Below, in pieces: positions 1 to 7,265 of a stretch of 64,000 nucleotides of DNA. How positions within the stretch are numbered: the first letter of the stretch is position 1; each line of letters starts with the position of its first letter. The stretch comes from DATAGF01 sp963835685 (GTDB taxonomy: Bacteria > Actinomycetota > Thermoleophilia > Miltoncostaeales > Miltoncostaeaceae), in contig CAWIGI010000014.1 in NCBI GenBank assembly GCA_963835685.1, positions 1-64,000 on the forward strand, read 5' to 3'. Made by a program: the position numbers and the translations under genes. The notes beneath the pieces are model-generated. The model worked only from the letters and a program-made list of their open reading frames with translations. It made no database searches and had not been told where the DNA came from.

Positions 1-50
1 GGGCCTTGTGGGCCGTATGGCCCGTGGAGGTTCAAGTCCTCTCGGGCGCA
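1..50 (+). tRNA. tRNA-Leu, 3' part (cut by window start)
   Basis: Seen: a long class-II variable arm (GGGCC at 10-14 pairs with GGCCC at 19-23), a T arm (GGAGG 26-30, TTCAAGT loop 31-37, CCTCT 38-42), the 3' acceptor strand CGGGCGC at 43-49 and discriminator A50. CCA is not encoded. The long variable arm means Leu or Ser. The second copy of this 3' end (near 1697) continues upstream with TTGAGGG, the anticodon loop expected for tRNA-Leu(GAG), so I infer that identity here. The 5' half lies outside the window. Confidence 0.8.
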
Positions 51-60
51 CCTCAGGAAG

Positions 61-80
61 CCCCGCAACTGCGGGGTTTT
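61..80 (+). terminator. Rho-independent terminator after tRNA-Leu
   Basis: Perfect 6-bp stem CCCCGC (61-66) / GCGGGG (71-76) with an AACT loop, followed directly by TTTT (77-80). It lies 10 bases after the tRNA 3' end. The secreted-protein gene on the minus strand ends at 113, so the two transcription units converge here. Confidence 0.8.
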
Positions 81-112
81 CGTCGAGTTCGGGCCGGTGC
101 TGGCGACGCGCC

Positions 113-1537
113 TCAGCGTCCCTTCGCCGCCCGTCGCTCGGCATCGGCCACCGCCTCCTGCCGCAGGCGCTTGGCGCTGGCGATGCAGAAGTTGCTCACT
201 CCGAGCGGCCTGGCCGTGAAGCGGTTGGCCACGAAGGGCCAGACCCGCCAGACATAGCAGGTGCCCGCGAGGATCCCGACCTTCGGCACCCTGTAGCGCC
301 GCGCCTTCGGGAAGACCGAGTAGACCTTCTTGGCCCTGGGCGCCGCCTTGCCGGCGGTCCGGATGCCCGTGACGCGGAAGACCTGGAGGTTGTAGAGCCT
401 CGTGCCGCGCGGTCCGCTGGTCCACCGCAGGACCGGCCGGCGCGTGAGCAACAGCTTGCCGGCGCGCGGCCGCAGGCGCTTGGCGTTCTGGCGCGGAAGC
501 GCGGGAGGCCGCCTGCGGGTCGGCGCGATCACCGGCGGCCTGGCCGGTGGGCCGATCAGCGTCGTGGGCGGCCCGGGGGCCGTCGAGCTGATCCTGAAGG
601 CCCGCGACTGGCTCTCGCTGCCGCCGGAGTTGCCGGCGTTGTCGTACGTGCGGACGTACCACCGCAGGTCGGTGTCCTTGGGCAACGGCTGGGACCAGAC
701 TCTCGGGTCGCGGGTCGCCGAGTACTGGGTGGCGCCGCCGCTGTGCGCCACGCGCGACACCGTCCGGTAGGTGCCTGCGATGCGGACCAAGACCTCGTAG
801 CGATTGAAGCCCGACGTCTCCCCGCCCGGCGCGGGCCCCCAGACGAAGATTGGCTCCGTCGCGACGACCGCCCCCGGGCTCGGTGAGCGCATCGGGGCCG
901 CGTTCGGCTTGGCCGCGTCGAGGTTGAAGGAGGGCGAGGACGCGGCGTCGACGTTGCCAGCACGGTCCTGGGCGCGTCCGGAGCGACGCTGGCCCGCGCC
1001 CTGCCTCGTGACGGTCTCGTCCGACGGGCACGAGGCGACGCCCGAGCCGTTCGGGTCCCGGCAGGTCCAGTCGACTTCGAGGCTGCGATACCAGCCGTTT
1101 TCCCCGTTCGGACGGCTCGGCGACAGCGTGGCGCTGATCTGCGGGGGCGTGCGGTCGACCACTACCGTGACCGTGTCGTAGGGCCCCTCGACATCCTCAG
1201 CATCCTCGACCCCCTCCTCCCGCTCGACCGCCCGCACCCTGAAGGTGTACGTGCCCTCGGCACCGAGACTTCTCCCGGCCGACTGTTCCAGGCCGAAGTC
1301 GGCGTTCTCGGATCCGATGCCGCCCTCGTAGCGGAGGATCGTGTGGCCGGGGTCGGGGGTCGATCCGGTCCACGAGAACGTCGCCGAGCCCGCGTTCGTG
1401 GTCGAGCCGACACTGGAGGAGACCGACGGCTGCGACGGCCGTGCGGCGGCGGTCGGAACCACGACCAGCAGCGCGCCCCCCACCACCCACCAGACGGGGA
1501 GCGGACGCCGACGGATGGATGGGGAGCGGGCGGCCAC
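113..1537 (-). CDS. Secreted Ig/fibronectin-III-like repeat protein
   Basis: 474 residues. The N terminus has a run of Arg then a hydrophobic stretch (about residues 14-33, ending near TAAARP), a plausible signal peptide. The rest is beta-rich, with repeating features of cell-surface Ig/FN3-like modules: FSWTGSTPDPGHTILRYEG near 53-71, VDRTPPQISATLSPS near 128, YEVLVRIAG and WYVRTYDNAGN further on, and a Cys pair near the C terminus (GTCYVWRVWPF and NFCIASAK). No catalytic motif was recognised. The gene lies exactly between two copies of a tRNA-Leu 3' end and points towards the tRNA. Exported location is inferred; function is unknown. Confidence 0.75.
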   Translation of the reverse strand: MAARSPSIRRRPLPVWWVVGGALLVVVPTAAARPSQPSVSSSVGSTTNAGSATFSWTGSTPDPGHTILRYEGGIGSENADFGLEQSAGRSLGAEGTYTFRVRAVEREEGVEDAEDVEGPYDTVTVVVDRTPPQISATLSPSRPNGENGWYRSLEVDWTCRDPNGSGVASCPSDETVTRQGAGQRRSGRAQDRAGNVDAASSPSFNLDAAKPNAAPMRSPSPGAVVATEPIFVWGPAPGGETSGFNRYEVLVRIAGTYRTVSRVAHSGGATQYSATRDPRVWSQPLPKDTDLRWYVRTYDNAGNSGGSESQSRAFRISSTAPGPPTTLIGPPARPPVIAPTRRRPPALPRQNAKRLRPRAGKLLLTRRPVLRWTSGPRGTRLYNLQVFRVTGIRTAGKAAPRAKKVYSVFPKARRYRVPKVGILAGTCYVWRVWPFVANRFTARPLGVSNFCIASAKRLRQEAVADAERRAAKGR

Positions 1538-1689
1538 AGCGATCCCGCGATCCTATTCGCGGGGACGTTACTTTTTCGCACTCTTTGACGGCCAGAACGC
1601 TCGCTCGGAGCGTGGAACCGGCCCGGGCACGGCGGCGCTCCCAATCGGCCGGGGTGCTCAGGAGGGCAATCGCACCGGCCCCGCCCGGG

Positions 1690-1746
1690 AGGTTGAGGGC
1701 CTTGTGGGCCGTATGGCCCGTGGAGGTTCAAGTCCTCTCGGGCGCA
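1690..1746 (+). pseudogene. Partial duplicate of tRNA-Leu 3' end (att-like)
   Basis: Bases 1697-1763 are identical over 67 positions to bases 1-67 of the window: variable arm, T arm, acceptor 3' strand and the first 17 bases after the tRNA. Upstream, TTGAGGG (1693-1699) is a Leu(GAG) anticodon loop, but the bases before it (GGAGG, 1688-1692) do not pair with CCTTG. No 5' acceptor strand GCGCCCG and no D arm is present in the preceding 40 bases. It is therefore only a 3' fragment of a tRNA, breaking at the anticodon stem as site-specific integrase att sites often do. Confidence 0.75.
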
Positions 1747-1819
1747 CCTCAGGAAGCCCCGCACCTCGGGTTTCCGTCTCTGCGGAGCGGGTCGCGGCAG
1801 CGCGCTTCGGCGTCGTCGT

Positions 1820-2113
1820 TCAGCAGCGCCCTTGCCCGCAGACCAGCGGGGTGTCGGGCTCGTAGCCGCCGTTGTCCTCGGCGGCCTGGTTCTGCGCCCA
1901 GGCGGCTCCGAGGATCGCGAGGACGACCAGGACGATGCCGAGCGCCTTCCCGTACGACCGGCGGGCGGCCTGGCGCCGCGCCGCGCCCTGCGCCTCGTAT
2001 CTGCGGACCTGAGCCTCGACTGGGTCGGGCCTCCGAGGCTCCGGCAGCGTCGTCCCGCAGATCGCGCAGGGGCTCCGCCGGTTCTCGTAACGGCAGTTCG
2101 GGCAGGCGATCAT
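1820..2113 (-). CDS. Small zinc-ribbon membrane protein
   Basis: 97 residues starting MIACPNC. Two CxxC knuckles (CPNC near 4-7 and CAIC near 16-19) form a short zinc-ribbon-like head. A charged, Arg- and Gln-rich linker follows, then one transmembrane helix (about GIVLVVLAILGAAWA) and a short tail ending CGQGRC. The ATG overlaps the stop of the upstream gene by four bases (ATGA, 2110-2113), so the two are probably translationally coupled. It is the last gene of a five-member cluster of small genes. No function can be assigned from sequence. Confidence 0.65.
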   Translation of the reverse strand: MIACPNCRYENRRSPCAICGTTLPEPRRPDPVEAQVRRYEAQGAARRQAARRSYGKALGIVLVVLAILGAAWAQNQAAEDNGGYEPDTPLVCGQGRC

Positions 2114-2622
2114 GTCGCCCTCTCGCGCCGCCGATCCTCCGGCGGCGTCGGCTCGTGACGCGGGAGGCGGTACCCGAACGTGTTCAGCCAGGTGGCGCGT
2201 TGGCGCGCCCGCCGGATCGTCCATTCGCGGTCGGAGTAGACGTTCCACATGTCGCCGAGGATCATGGTCGCGCTCTCGTGGTAGCGGCCGTCCTGGAGGA
2301 ACATGATCCGGTACCTGCCGTCGCCGGGGCTCGCCACGACGTTGATCGTGAGCCCACGGAACTGCTCGATCGGGCATGACCAGATGATCCGGGGACCGGG
2401 TCTTGGCGATGGCGCCGTGTCCGGTCGGCGGCGCGGGTCCGGCCCTTCACCGGCCGCCGCCGGCCTCACGTCGTATGGGTGACGCTGAACCATGCGCCCG
2501 CCATCGTCCGGTTGGATGCTGACGAGGTAGTGGATGTCGTCGTCGTCCAGGACGGTTCCATGCCTGACGTCACCCAGGCTCGTGTTCCAGGAGACGCGTG
2601 TGCCGGGAGAGAACGTGCTCAT
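2110..2622 (-). CDS. Hypothetical small beta-barrel-like protein
   Basis: 170 residues. The ATG at 2622 is preceded by GGAGGG about five bases upstream, which decides the start over longer in-frame options. Residues 1-50 (FSPGTRVSWNTSLGDVRHG, then a short beta-rich stretch ending HPYDVRP) look like an SH3/KOW-type small barrel. A Pro/Arg-rich linker leads to a second folded part with ILGDMWNVYSDREWTIRRAR. The first part resembles the 91-residue protein encoded at 2922-3197 (PGLRVRFRAGEAVYAGTI), so the two may be paralogues. Coupled to the downstream zinc-ribbon gene. Not recognised as a named family. Confidence 0.6.
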   Translation of the reverse strand: MSTFSPGTRVSWNTSLGDVRHGTVLDDDDIHYLVSIQPDDGGRMVQRHPYDVRPAAAGEGPDPRRRPDTAPSPRPGPRIIWSCPIEQFRGLTINVVASPGDGRYRIMFLQDGRYHESATMILGDMWNVYSDREWTIRRARQRATWLNTFGYRLPRHEPTPPEDRRRERAT

Positions 2623-2829
2623 CCCTCCCTCCGCCGACGATGCGCGGGCCCTCGGCGGGCGCCTGCGGTGGTGCGCCGCGCCCCGCACGACGGGCAGTAT
2701 CGGTGGGGGCCCAGGTCTCTGCCGCGGGCGTCGGGATGGTTGCTCCCGGCCGGGAAGGCCCTGCCGCACGCGAAGCAATGGAGCGGCAGGCACCTCCATC
2801 GGGAGGATGTTGGGGTTGTCGCCGGGCAC
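2619..2829 (-). CDS. Small zinc-ribbon protein, frameshifted
   Basis: A GTG at 2827-2829 directly follows the stop of the upstream 31-residue gene and opens VPGDNPNILPMEVP. After one +1 shift near 2775 the frame reads LHCFACGRAFPAG, then RYCPSCGARR, a two-knuckle zinc ribbon (CxxC and CxxC), and stops with TGA overlapping the ATG of the next gene at 2622. The Cys frame has no ATG, GTG or TTG start of its own, so a single-base error or real frameshift between the two parts is the simplest reading. Zinc binding is inferred from the CxxC pairs only. Confidence 0.45.
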
Positions 2830-2925
2830 TCAGGTGCCGCCGAAGACGCAGAACCCGCGGGCGCGCAGGTCGAGCTCGATGTCGTAGACGTGGTAGTGGG
2901 TCGGTGGTCCGACGCGTGTGGTCAT
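2830..2925 (-). CDS. 31-residue hypothetical peptide
   Basis: ATG at 2925 overlaps the stop of the upstream gene (ATGA, 2922-2925). The peptide begins MTTRVGPPTHYHVYDIELD and ends ARGFCVFGGT. Its reality rests on the tight coupling on both sides (a 4-base overlap upstream, and an adjoining GTG downstream) rather than on homology. One Cys and several aromatic residues; no known motif. Confidence 0.45.
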   Translation of the reverse strand: MTTRVGPPTHYHVYDIELDLRARGFCVFGGT

Positions 2926-3197
2926 GCCGGCACCGGGGCGAGCTCGTCGGACACGAACTCCTCCGGCCGGTCCGCGGCGGCGTCCTCGCGCTCGTCCGCC
3001 TCGTCGTCGGGCCGGTCGCGGTAGAAGAGGTCGGCGTTCAGGAACCTCCAGCGGAACGCGTCCCTGAACGCGAACTCGATGCGGCGCGCGTCCACGGGCC
3101 GCGTCAACGCGATGGTGCCCGCGTAGACAGCCTCGCCCGCCCGGAAGCGGACCCGGAGGCCGGGCAGCATCTCGTCCGCTCGACGTGTCTCCCTCAT
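2922..3197 (-). CDS. Small hypothetical protein, first gene of cluster
   Basis: 91 residues from the ATG at 3197, chosen because GAGGAGA lies about eight bases upstream. Residues 10-60 (LPGLRVRFRAGEAVYAGTI, then ARRIEFAFRDAF) are beta-rich and resemble the N-terminal part of the protein at 2110-2622. The last 25 residues are acidic (DDEADEREDAAADRPEE). Probably the first gene of the 3197-to-1820 unit, in which successive genes overlap or abut. Function unknown. Confidence 0.6.
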   Translation of the reverse strand: MRETRRADEMLPGLRVRFRAGEAVYAGTIALTRPVDARRIEFAFRDAFRWRFLNADLFYRDRPDDEADEREDAAADRPEEFVSDELAPVPA

Positions 3198-3338
3198 GAC
3201 TCGTTCTCCTCGTTCGTGGTGGTGCATCTCTCGCGTACGCGTAAATTGTGAAGCATCGGCGCGGAGGGCCGGACGGCGAGTCGGCCGATGCCCGTTCTCG
3301 TCGTCGATGCACAACCCGCGGCGCGGCTGGGCGCCGAG

Positions 3339-3377
3339 CCGCGGGTCGAGGGGAACCCGGGAGCGGCCGACCCGCGG
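3339..3377 (-). terminator. Hairpin downstream of the CYTH gene
   Basis: Perfect 10-bp inverted repeat CCGCGGGTCG (3339-3348) / CGACCCGCGG (3368-3377), about 18 bases beyond the stop of the minus-strand CYTH gene. No clear T run, so intrinsic termination is inferred. Confidence 0.45.
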
Positions 3378-3394
3378 GCCGGCCGGCTCGCGTC

Positions 3395-4141
3395 CTACTG
3401 CCGGGCGCCGTCCGTGAAGTAGCTCAGGGCCGCCCGGGTCTTGGTCTGCTGGTCCCCCTCCGGGTCGATCCCCCGAGAGCGCAGGAACGCGTCGAAGTCC
3501 GCCCCGGCCTCGGCCGTGTCCCCCGGCTCCACCTTGATCGACAGCTCGACCAGGTCGGAACCGTCGGGCAGCACCCACTCCTCCACGGTCACCTCGTGGG
3601 AGAACCCCTTGGGCTCCACCTTCCACTGGCGCACCTCGACGGGGCCGAGGACGGAGAGGTCGGCCCAGTCAACGCCGCGGGGCGCGTACGCCTCGATCAG
3701 GCGCTCCTGGTCCTCCGAGAAGAGCAGCCGGAGCGGGCGGCTGCCGGCCGCCACCTCGTCGATCTCGTCGCGCCGCTGCTCGACGCTCAGCTTGGCCGAG
3801 CAGCTGAGCGCGTCCCCGACGGCGTCCAGCTCGATCTCGAAGCCGTCCATCCGCTTGAACCGTTCATCGATGCCGTCCGGGACGACGGGGCGGAGCTTTA
3901 CGGTGGAGTCGTCGACGCCGTCCCGGACGAGCCGCGCGCGGAGCACCAGCCCGCCCTCGACGAGCGCCAGGTCCTGCGTGTCGAAGAAGTAGACCCGCCG
4001 CTGCTCCGGCTCGACCTCGTCGAGCTCGAGCGCCGAGCGCGCGCGCCCCTCCTGCTCCTCGCGCGCGGTGATCTTGAGCTCGACGGCCTCGATCGCCGGG
4101 TCCTCGACGAGCGATCTGACGGTCTCATCCGATTTGCCCAT
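3395..4141 (-). CDS. CYTH domain protein
   Basis: 248 residues. Near residue 20 the sequence AVELKITAREEQ fits the ExExK strand that opens the CYTH tunnel fold. It is followed by RRVYFFDTQDLALVEGGLVLRAR and STVKLRP, the usual substrate-contact strands, and later EVTVEEWVLPDGS and VELSIKVEPG, all acidic or basic beta strands typical of the family. CYTH proteins bind divalent metal and triphosphate groups (class IV cyclases, thiamine triphosphatase, polyphosphatases). Which substrate is used cannot be read from sequence. Most like the longer actinobacterial CYTH proteins that lack a CHAD domain. Confidence 0.7.
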   Translation of the reverse strand: MGKSDETVRSLVEDPAIEAVELKITAREEQEGRARSALELDEVEPEQRRVYFFDTQDLALVEGGLVLRARLVRDGVDDSTVKLRPVVPDGIDERFKRMDGFEIELDAVGDALSCSAKLSVEQRRDEIDEVAAGSRPLRLLFSEDQERLIEAYAPRGVDWADLSVLGPVEVRQWKVEPKGFSHEVTVEEWVLPDGSDLVELSIKVEPGDTAEAGADFDAFLRSRGIDPEGDQQTKTRAALSYFTDGARQ

Positions 4142-4168
4142 GTCGCCAAGCCTCCCGACGTCGCTCGC

Positions 4169-4918
4169 TCATTCCCCCGGCGGGGGACGCTTGAGAACGG
4201 TCGTGGCCACCTTGATGCCCCAGCGCCCGGGCGTGAGCACGACGTCCCACACCTGGTTGACCAGGCCACCTCCCGGCATCTCGACGGTCATGGACTCGAT
4301 GAGCTCGTCCGAGCCCTCGATCAGATCCGCTCCCACCTCGAGCGCGCCGCCCGCCACCTCGCTCGCCACCGCGCCCGCCATCTCGCTCGCGACGTGGCTC
4401 GCCACCGGCACGGCCGCCGAGGCGGCCTGCCTGGAGAGCGGCGCGGCGAGCCGCTCCAGCGACGCGCGCACGTCCTCCGCCGCCCGGGCGCGCCGCTCCT
4501 CGAGCAGCCTGCGCCCCTCGGGCGTGCCCCCGGCGAGCAGCTTCCACCACGCCCACCCCTCGCCGCGATCCGCGCGGACGCGCAGGGCGACCGCCAGCAG
4601 CGCGCCGACGAGGACCCACGCCCCGGCCAGGACGAGCGCCGCGGCCCAGTCGGGCAGCACGTTCGACAGCGCGTAGACGGCCGCCGCGTTGGCGAGCCCG
4701 AATGCCGTGAGGAGCGTGAACCCGATGGCCAGCGGGCCGGCGACGTCGACGGCCCGCCGGCGCAGCTGCGTCTGGTGACGGCCCGCCGCGAGCTGCGCCT
4801 CGCAGGAGGCGAGCACCGCCACGTCGGCCCGGAGCCGCTCGAACTCCTGCCGGATCGCCTCCCGGTCGTCCCGCTCAGGCTCGGAAGCGGCCGCTGCGCC
4901 ATCCGTCTCCGGCATCAC
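4169..4918 (-). CDS. Membrane protein, holin-superfamily-like
   Basis: 249 residues. An acidic N terminus with a short helical stretch (REAIRQEFERLRADVAVLASCEAQLAAG split around residues 22-48) leads to two adjacent membrane helices (about 62-85 and 90-112). A basic Trp-rich loop (GEGWAWWKLLAGG) and a long Ala-rich amphipathic region follow, then GLVNQVWDVVLTPGRWGIK near the end. The two-helix topology with a soluble tail recalls actinobacterial holin-X/III-type membrane proteins; homology is only a suggestion. It sits between the CYTH gene and a small membrane-protein gene on the same strand. Confidence 0.5.
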   Translation of the reverse strand: MMPETDGAAAASEPERDDREAIRQEFERLRADVAVLASCEAQLAAGRHQTQLRRRAVDVAGPLAIGFTLLTAFGLANAAAVYALSNVLPDWAAALVLAGAWVLVGALLAVALRVRADRGEGWAWWKLLAGGTPEGRRLLEERRARAAEDVRASLERLAAPLSRQAASAAVPVASHVASEMAGAVASEVAGGALEVGADLIEGSDELIESMTVEMPGGGLVNQVWDVVLTPGRWGIKVATTVLKRPPPGE

Positions 4919-4974
4919 CTACCGCATCTCCTCCGAGCGGGGTGCCGCGCCCGATCCGTGCGAGTCTAGACCGG

Positions 4975-5124
4975 TCAGTCGAAGATGATCCCGATGAGGT
5001 CGATGATCCAGGCCAGTATGTACACCGACAGCACGGCGCCGAGGTAGAGGGCGATGGCGATCACCACGACGGCGATCGCGCCCCCGACCCACTTCGCGCC
5101 GGTGATGAGGGTCGCGTTGTCCAC
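4975..5124 (-). CDS. Small membrane protein (49 aa)
   Basis: GTG start at 5124 (VDNATLITGAKW). Two hydrophobic segments, GAIAVVVIAIALYLGAVLSV and YILAWIIDLIGIIF, fill nearly the whole protein. The ribosome-binding site is weak, so the exact start is uncertain. No known family. Confidence 0.45.
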   Translation of the reverse strand: MDNATLITGAKWVGGAIAVVVIAIALYLGAVLSVYILAWIIDLIGIIFD

Positions 5125-5172
5125 CGGCCGGGACCCTACCGAAACCCGGCGAAACCGACGACAGGAGGCGAC

Positions 5173-5340
5173 GTGAGCGAGACGCCCGCGACGGACGAGG
5201 AGGCGCGCGACGCACTGATCGCCGCGATCGCCGCCCAGGCGGCGGTCGCCCCCAACGCGACGACCCTGCTCCGGCTCGCGGAGGCGTACGCCTGGGTGGT
5301 CGAGCCCGCCCAGCCCCACGGCGGCGGGGAGCGGTCCTAG
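5173..5340 (+). CDS. Small hypothetical protein (55 aa)
   Basis: GTG at 5173 with AGGAGG at 5163-5168, a strong ribosome-binding site that decides the start. The product VSETPATDEEARDALIAAIA... is Ala-rich and helical and contains ATTLLRLAEAYAWVVEP. Its stop overlaps the stop of secG on the other strand by three bases, so the two genes converge without a spacer. Confidence 0.6.
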   Translation: MSETPATDEEARDALIAAIAAQAAVAPNATTLLRLAEAYAWVVEPAQPHGGGERS

Positions 5341-5567
5341 AGGGCCCTCGCCAGGAAGAACGTCGTCACGAAGAAGACGATCGCCGTGATCACGGTGATG
5401 CGGTCCAGGTTCCGCTCGACGATGGCCGTCGACCCGCCGTAGGAGCTCGAGGAGCCGCCGACGCCGAAGGCGCCCGAGAGCCCCGCGTCCTTGCCGCTGT
5501 GCAGCAGCACGAGGAAGATCAGGAGCACCGAGATGAGCGAGTGCACGACGACCAGGAAGCCCGTCAC
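5337..5567 (-). CDS. secG: Preprotein translocase subunit SecG
   Basis: 76 residues from GTG at 5567. The family layout is clear: an N-terminal membrane helix (FLVVVHSLISVLLIFLVLLH), the conserved cytoplasmic turn SGKDAGLSGAFG followed by a Ser/Gly-rich loop, and a second membrane helix (ITVITAIVFFVTTFFLA). SecG is the small non-essential subunit of the SecYEG export channel. Length matches the family. The start lies only 15 bases from the start of the divergent thioesterase gene, so their promoters must overlap. Confidence 0.9.
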   Translation of the reverse strand: MTGFLVVVHSLISVLLIFLVLLHSGKDAGLSGAFGVGGSSSSYGGSTAIVERNLDRITVITAIVFFVTTFFLARAL

Positions 5568-5582
5568 GGGCCGGACGGTAGC

Positions 5583-6041
5583 ATGCGCCTTCCCGTGGAC
5601 GATCTGCCGCTGCTGAACCCGCCGGAGTTCCCGGACTGCTTCGTCTGCGGCCCGGCCAACCCCGAGGGGCTCCGGCTCGAGATCCGCCGCGACGGCACCG
5701 ACGCGGTGGCCCGCTACACGCCGCGCGCGACCCAGATCGGCTACCCGGGACGGGTCCACGGCGGGCTGATCGGGATGCTCGTCAACGAGATGCTGGTCTA
5801 CGCCGGCGCACCGCACGGGCTCTGGGGGATGACCGCGAAGGTGCGGTACTGGCTGCGCAGGCCGATCCCGGTCGGGGCGGAGCTGACCCTGCGCGGGCGC
5901 CTGGTGCAGCGCAGCGAGCGGGGCTACCGGGCGGTCGTGTCGATCCACCTGCCGGGCGACGTGCTCGTCGCAGAGGGCGAGGGGATGTGCGTGGTCCGCG
6001 AGCCGGTCGCGCTGGAGACCGCGCCCACGGGCGCCGGGTAG
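5583..6041 (+). CDS. Hotdog-fold thioesterase (PaaI-like)
   Basis: 152 residues starting MRLPVDDLP. CFVCGPANPEGLRLE near residues 18-32 is the usual opening of small actinobacterial hotdog thioesterases. It is followed by GYPGRVHGGLIGMLVNEM, which holds the HGG(x)3-4 loop and the acidic residue of the hotdog active site, then LRRPIPVGAELTLRGRL. It would hydrolyse an acyl-CoA thioester; the substrate is unknown. The next gene (cupin) starts 10 bases downstream, so the two are probably co-transcribed with mqnD. Confidence 0.75.
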   Translation: MRLPVDDLPLLNPPEFPDCFVCGPANPEGLRLEIRRDGTDAVARYTPRATQIGYPGRVHGGLIGMLVNEMLVYAGAPHGLWGMTAKVRYWLRRPIPVGAELTLRGRLVQRSERGYRAVVSIHLPGDVLVAEGEGMCVVREPVALETAPTGAG

Positions 6042-6051
6042 CCTGAGGGAC

Positions 6052-6411
6052 ATGGAGATCCGCGCGCGCGACGCGGCCGACCCGTTCACGACGGCGGACG
6101 GCAGCGTCATCCGCTCGCTCCTCGACCGCTCGAACGCCCCGGTCGCCAACCAGAGCCTCGCGGAGGCCACGATCGGCGCCGGCGAGACGACCGATCGCCA
6201 CTACCACCGCGAGAGCGAGGAGTTCTACTACCTCGTCGAGGGCTCGGGCGAGATCGAGGTCGACGGCGAGCTGGCGCGGGTTGCGGCCGGCGACGCGATC
6301 CTCATCCCGCCCGGCGCCTGGCACCGGATCCGCGCGGACGAGGCCGGGCCGCTGCGCCTGCTCTGCGCGTGCTCTCCGCCCTACCGCGACGAGGACACCT
6401 TCTTCTCGTGA
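6052..6411 (+). CDS. Cupin-domain protein
   Basis: 119 residues, a single conserved barrel. Cupin motif 1 is visible as DRHYHRESEEFYYLVEGSG (HxH and the downstream Glu as metal ligands) and motif 2 as AILIPPGAWHRI (His ligand). The fold binds a divalent metal; the reaction is not evident. It ends with GTGA overlapping the start of mqnD, so it is probably coupled to menaquinone biosynthesis genes, but a role in that pathway is not established. Confidence 0.8.
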   Translation: MEIRARDAADPFTTADGSVIRSLLDRSNAPVANQSLAEATIGAGETTDRHYHRESEEFYYLVEGSGEIEVDGELARVAAGDAILIPPGAWHRIRADEAGPLRLLCACSPPYRDEDTFFS

Positions 6412-7265
6412 GCGGCGGACGCCTGATCCGGCTCGGGCACAGCCCGGACCCCGACGACGCCTTCATGTTCTACGCGCTCGCCGAGGAGCTGATCCCGACC
6501 GACGGGTTCCGCTTCGAGCACGTGCTGCGCGACATCGAGACGCTGAACGACTGGGCGCGCGAGGGGCGCCTGGAGGTCACCGCGCTCTCCGTCCACGCGT
6601 ACGCCTACCTCTCCGAGCGCTACCGGCTGCTGCCCCACGGCGCGTCGATGGGCGAGCGCTACGGCCCGATCGTGGTCGCGCGGCAGGACGTCGAGGTGGA
6701 CCCGGCCGACCTTCCCCGCCTGCGGGTGGCGGTGCCGGGCAGGCTGACGAGCGCCTTCCTGGAGCTGCAGCTCGCGGTGGGCCGCATCGACGAGCCGCTC
6801 ATCACGCCCTTCGACCGCGTCCTCGACGCCGTCGAGGCCGGCGAGGCCGACGCGGGGCTGGTGATCCACGAGGGCCAGCTCACCTACGCCCGCCAGGGCC
6901 TCCGCTCGGTGCTCGACCTCGGCGAGTGGTGGCACGAGCTCACGGGCGGCCTCCCCCTGCCGCTCGGCGCGAACGCGGTGCGGCGCGACCTCGACGAGGG
7001 CGACACCCTGCCGCGCCTGTCGCGGCTGCTGCGCGCCAGCATCGCCTACGGCCTCGAGCACCGCGCGGGGGCCCTCGCGCACGCCGAGCGGTTCGGCCGC
7101 GGCCTGGACCGCGGGCTGGCCGACCGCTTCGTGGGCATGTACGTCAACGACCGCACGCTCGACTACGGCGAGGACGGGCGCGCCGCGGTCGCCGAGCTGC
7201 TGCGCCGCGGGCACGAGGCGGGGCTGCTGGCGCGCGCCCCGAGCATCGACTGGGTGGAGGACTGA
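6408..7265 (+). CDS. mqnD: 1,4-dihydroxy-6-naphthoate synthase MqnD
   Basis: 285 residues from GTG at 6408, which overlaps the cupin stop. The start reads LIRLGHSPDPDDAFMFYALA, the signature of MqnD-type enzymes. Residues near 55-75 (EVTALSVHAYAYLSERYRLL) and the later block VIHEGQLTYARQGL also fit. MqnD converts cyclic dehypoxanthine futalosine to 1,4-dihydroxy-6-naphthoate, the fourth step of the futalosine pathway to menaquinone. The other mqn genes are not in this window. Coupled upstream to a cupin and downstream to a Cys-rich protein. Confidence 0.85.
   Translation: MSGGRLIRLGHSPDPDDAFMFYALAEELIPTDGFRFEHVLRDIETLNDWAREGRLEVTALSVHAYAYLSERYRLLPHGASMGERYGPIVVARQDVEVDPADLPRLRVAVPGRLTSAFLELQLAVGRIDEPLITPFDRVLDAVEAGEADAGLVIHEGQLTYARQGLRSVLDLGEWWHELTGGLPLPLGANAVRRDLDEGDTLPRLSRLLRASIAYGLEHRAGALAHAERFGRGLDRGLADRFVGMYVNDRTLDYGEDGRAAVAELLRRGHEAGLLARAPSIDWVED

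Noticed and set aside
1655..1746. A complete second tRNA-Leu
   Set aside because: No D arm and no 5' acceptor strand pairing with CGGGCGC; only the 3' half is present.
1162..1764. A minus-strand frame across the tRNA fragment with a LNLHGPYGPQGP stretch
   Set aside because: This kind of peptide is a typical shadow of tRNA 3' ends; the strand and frame carry the tRNA copy, not a gene.
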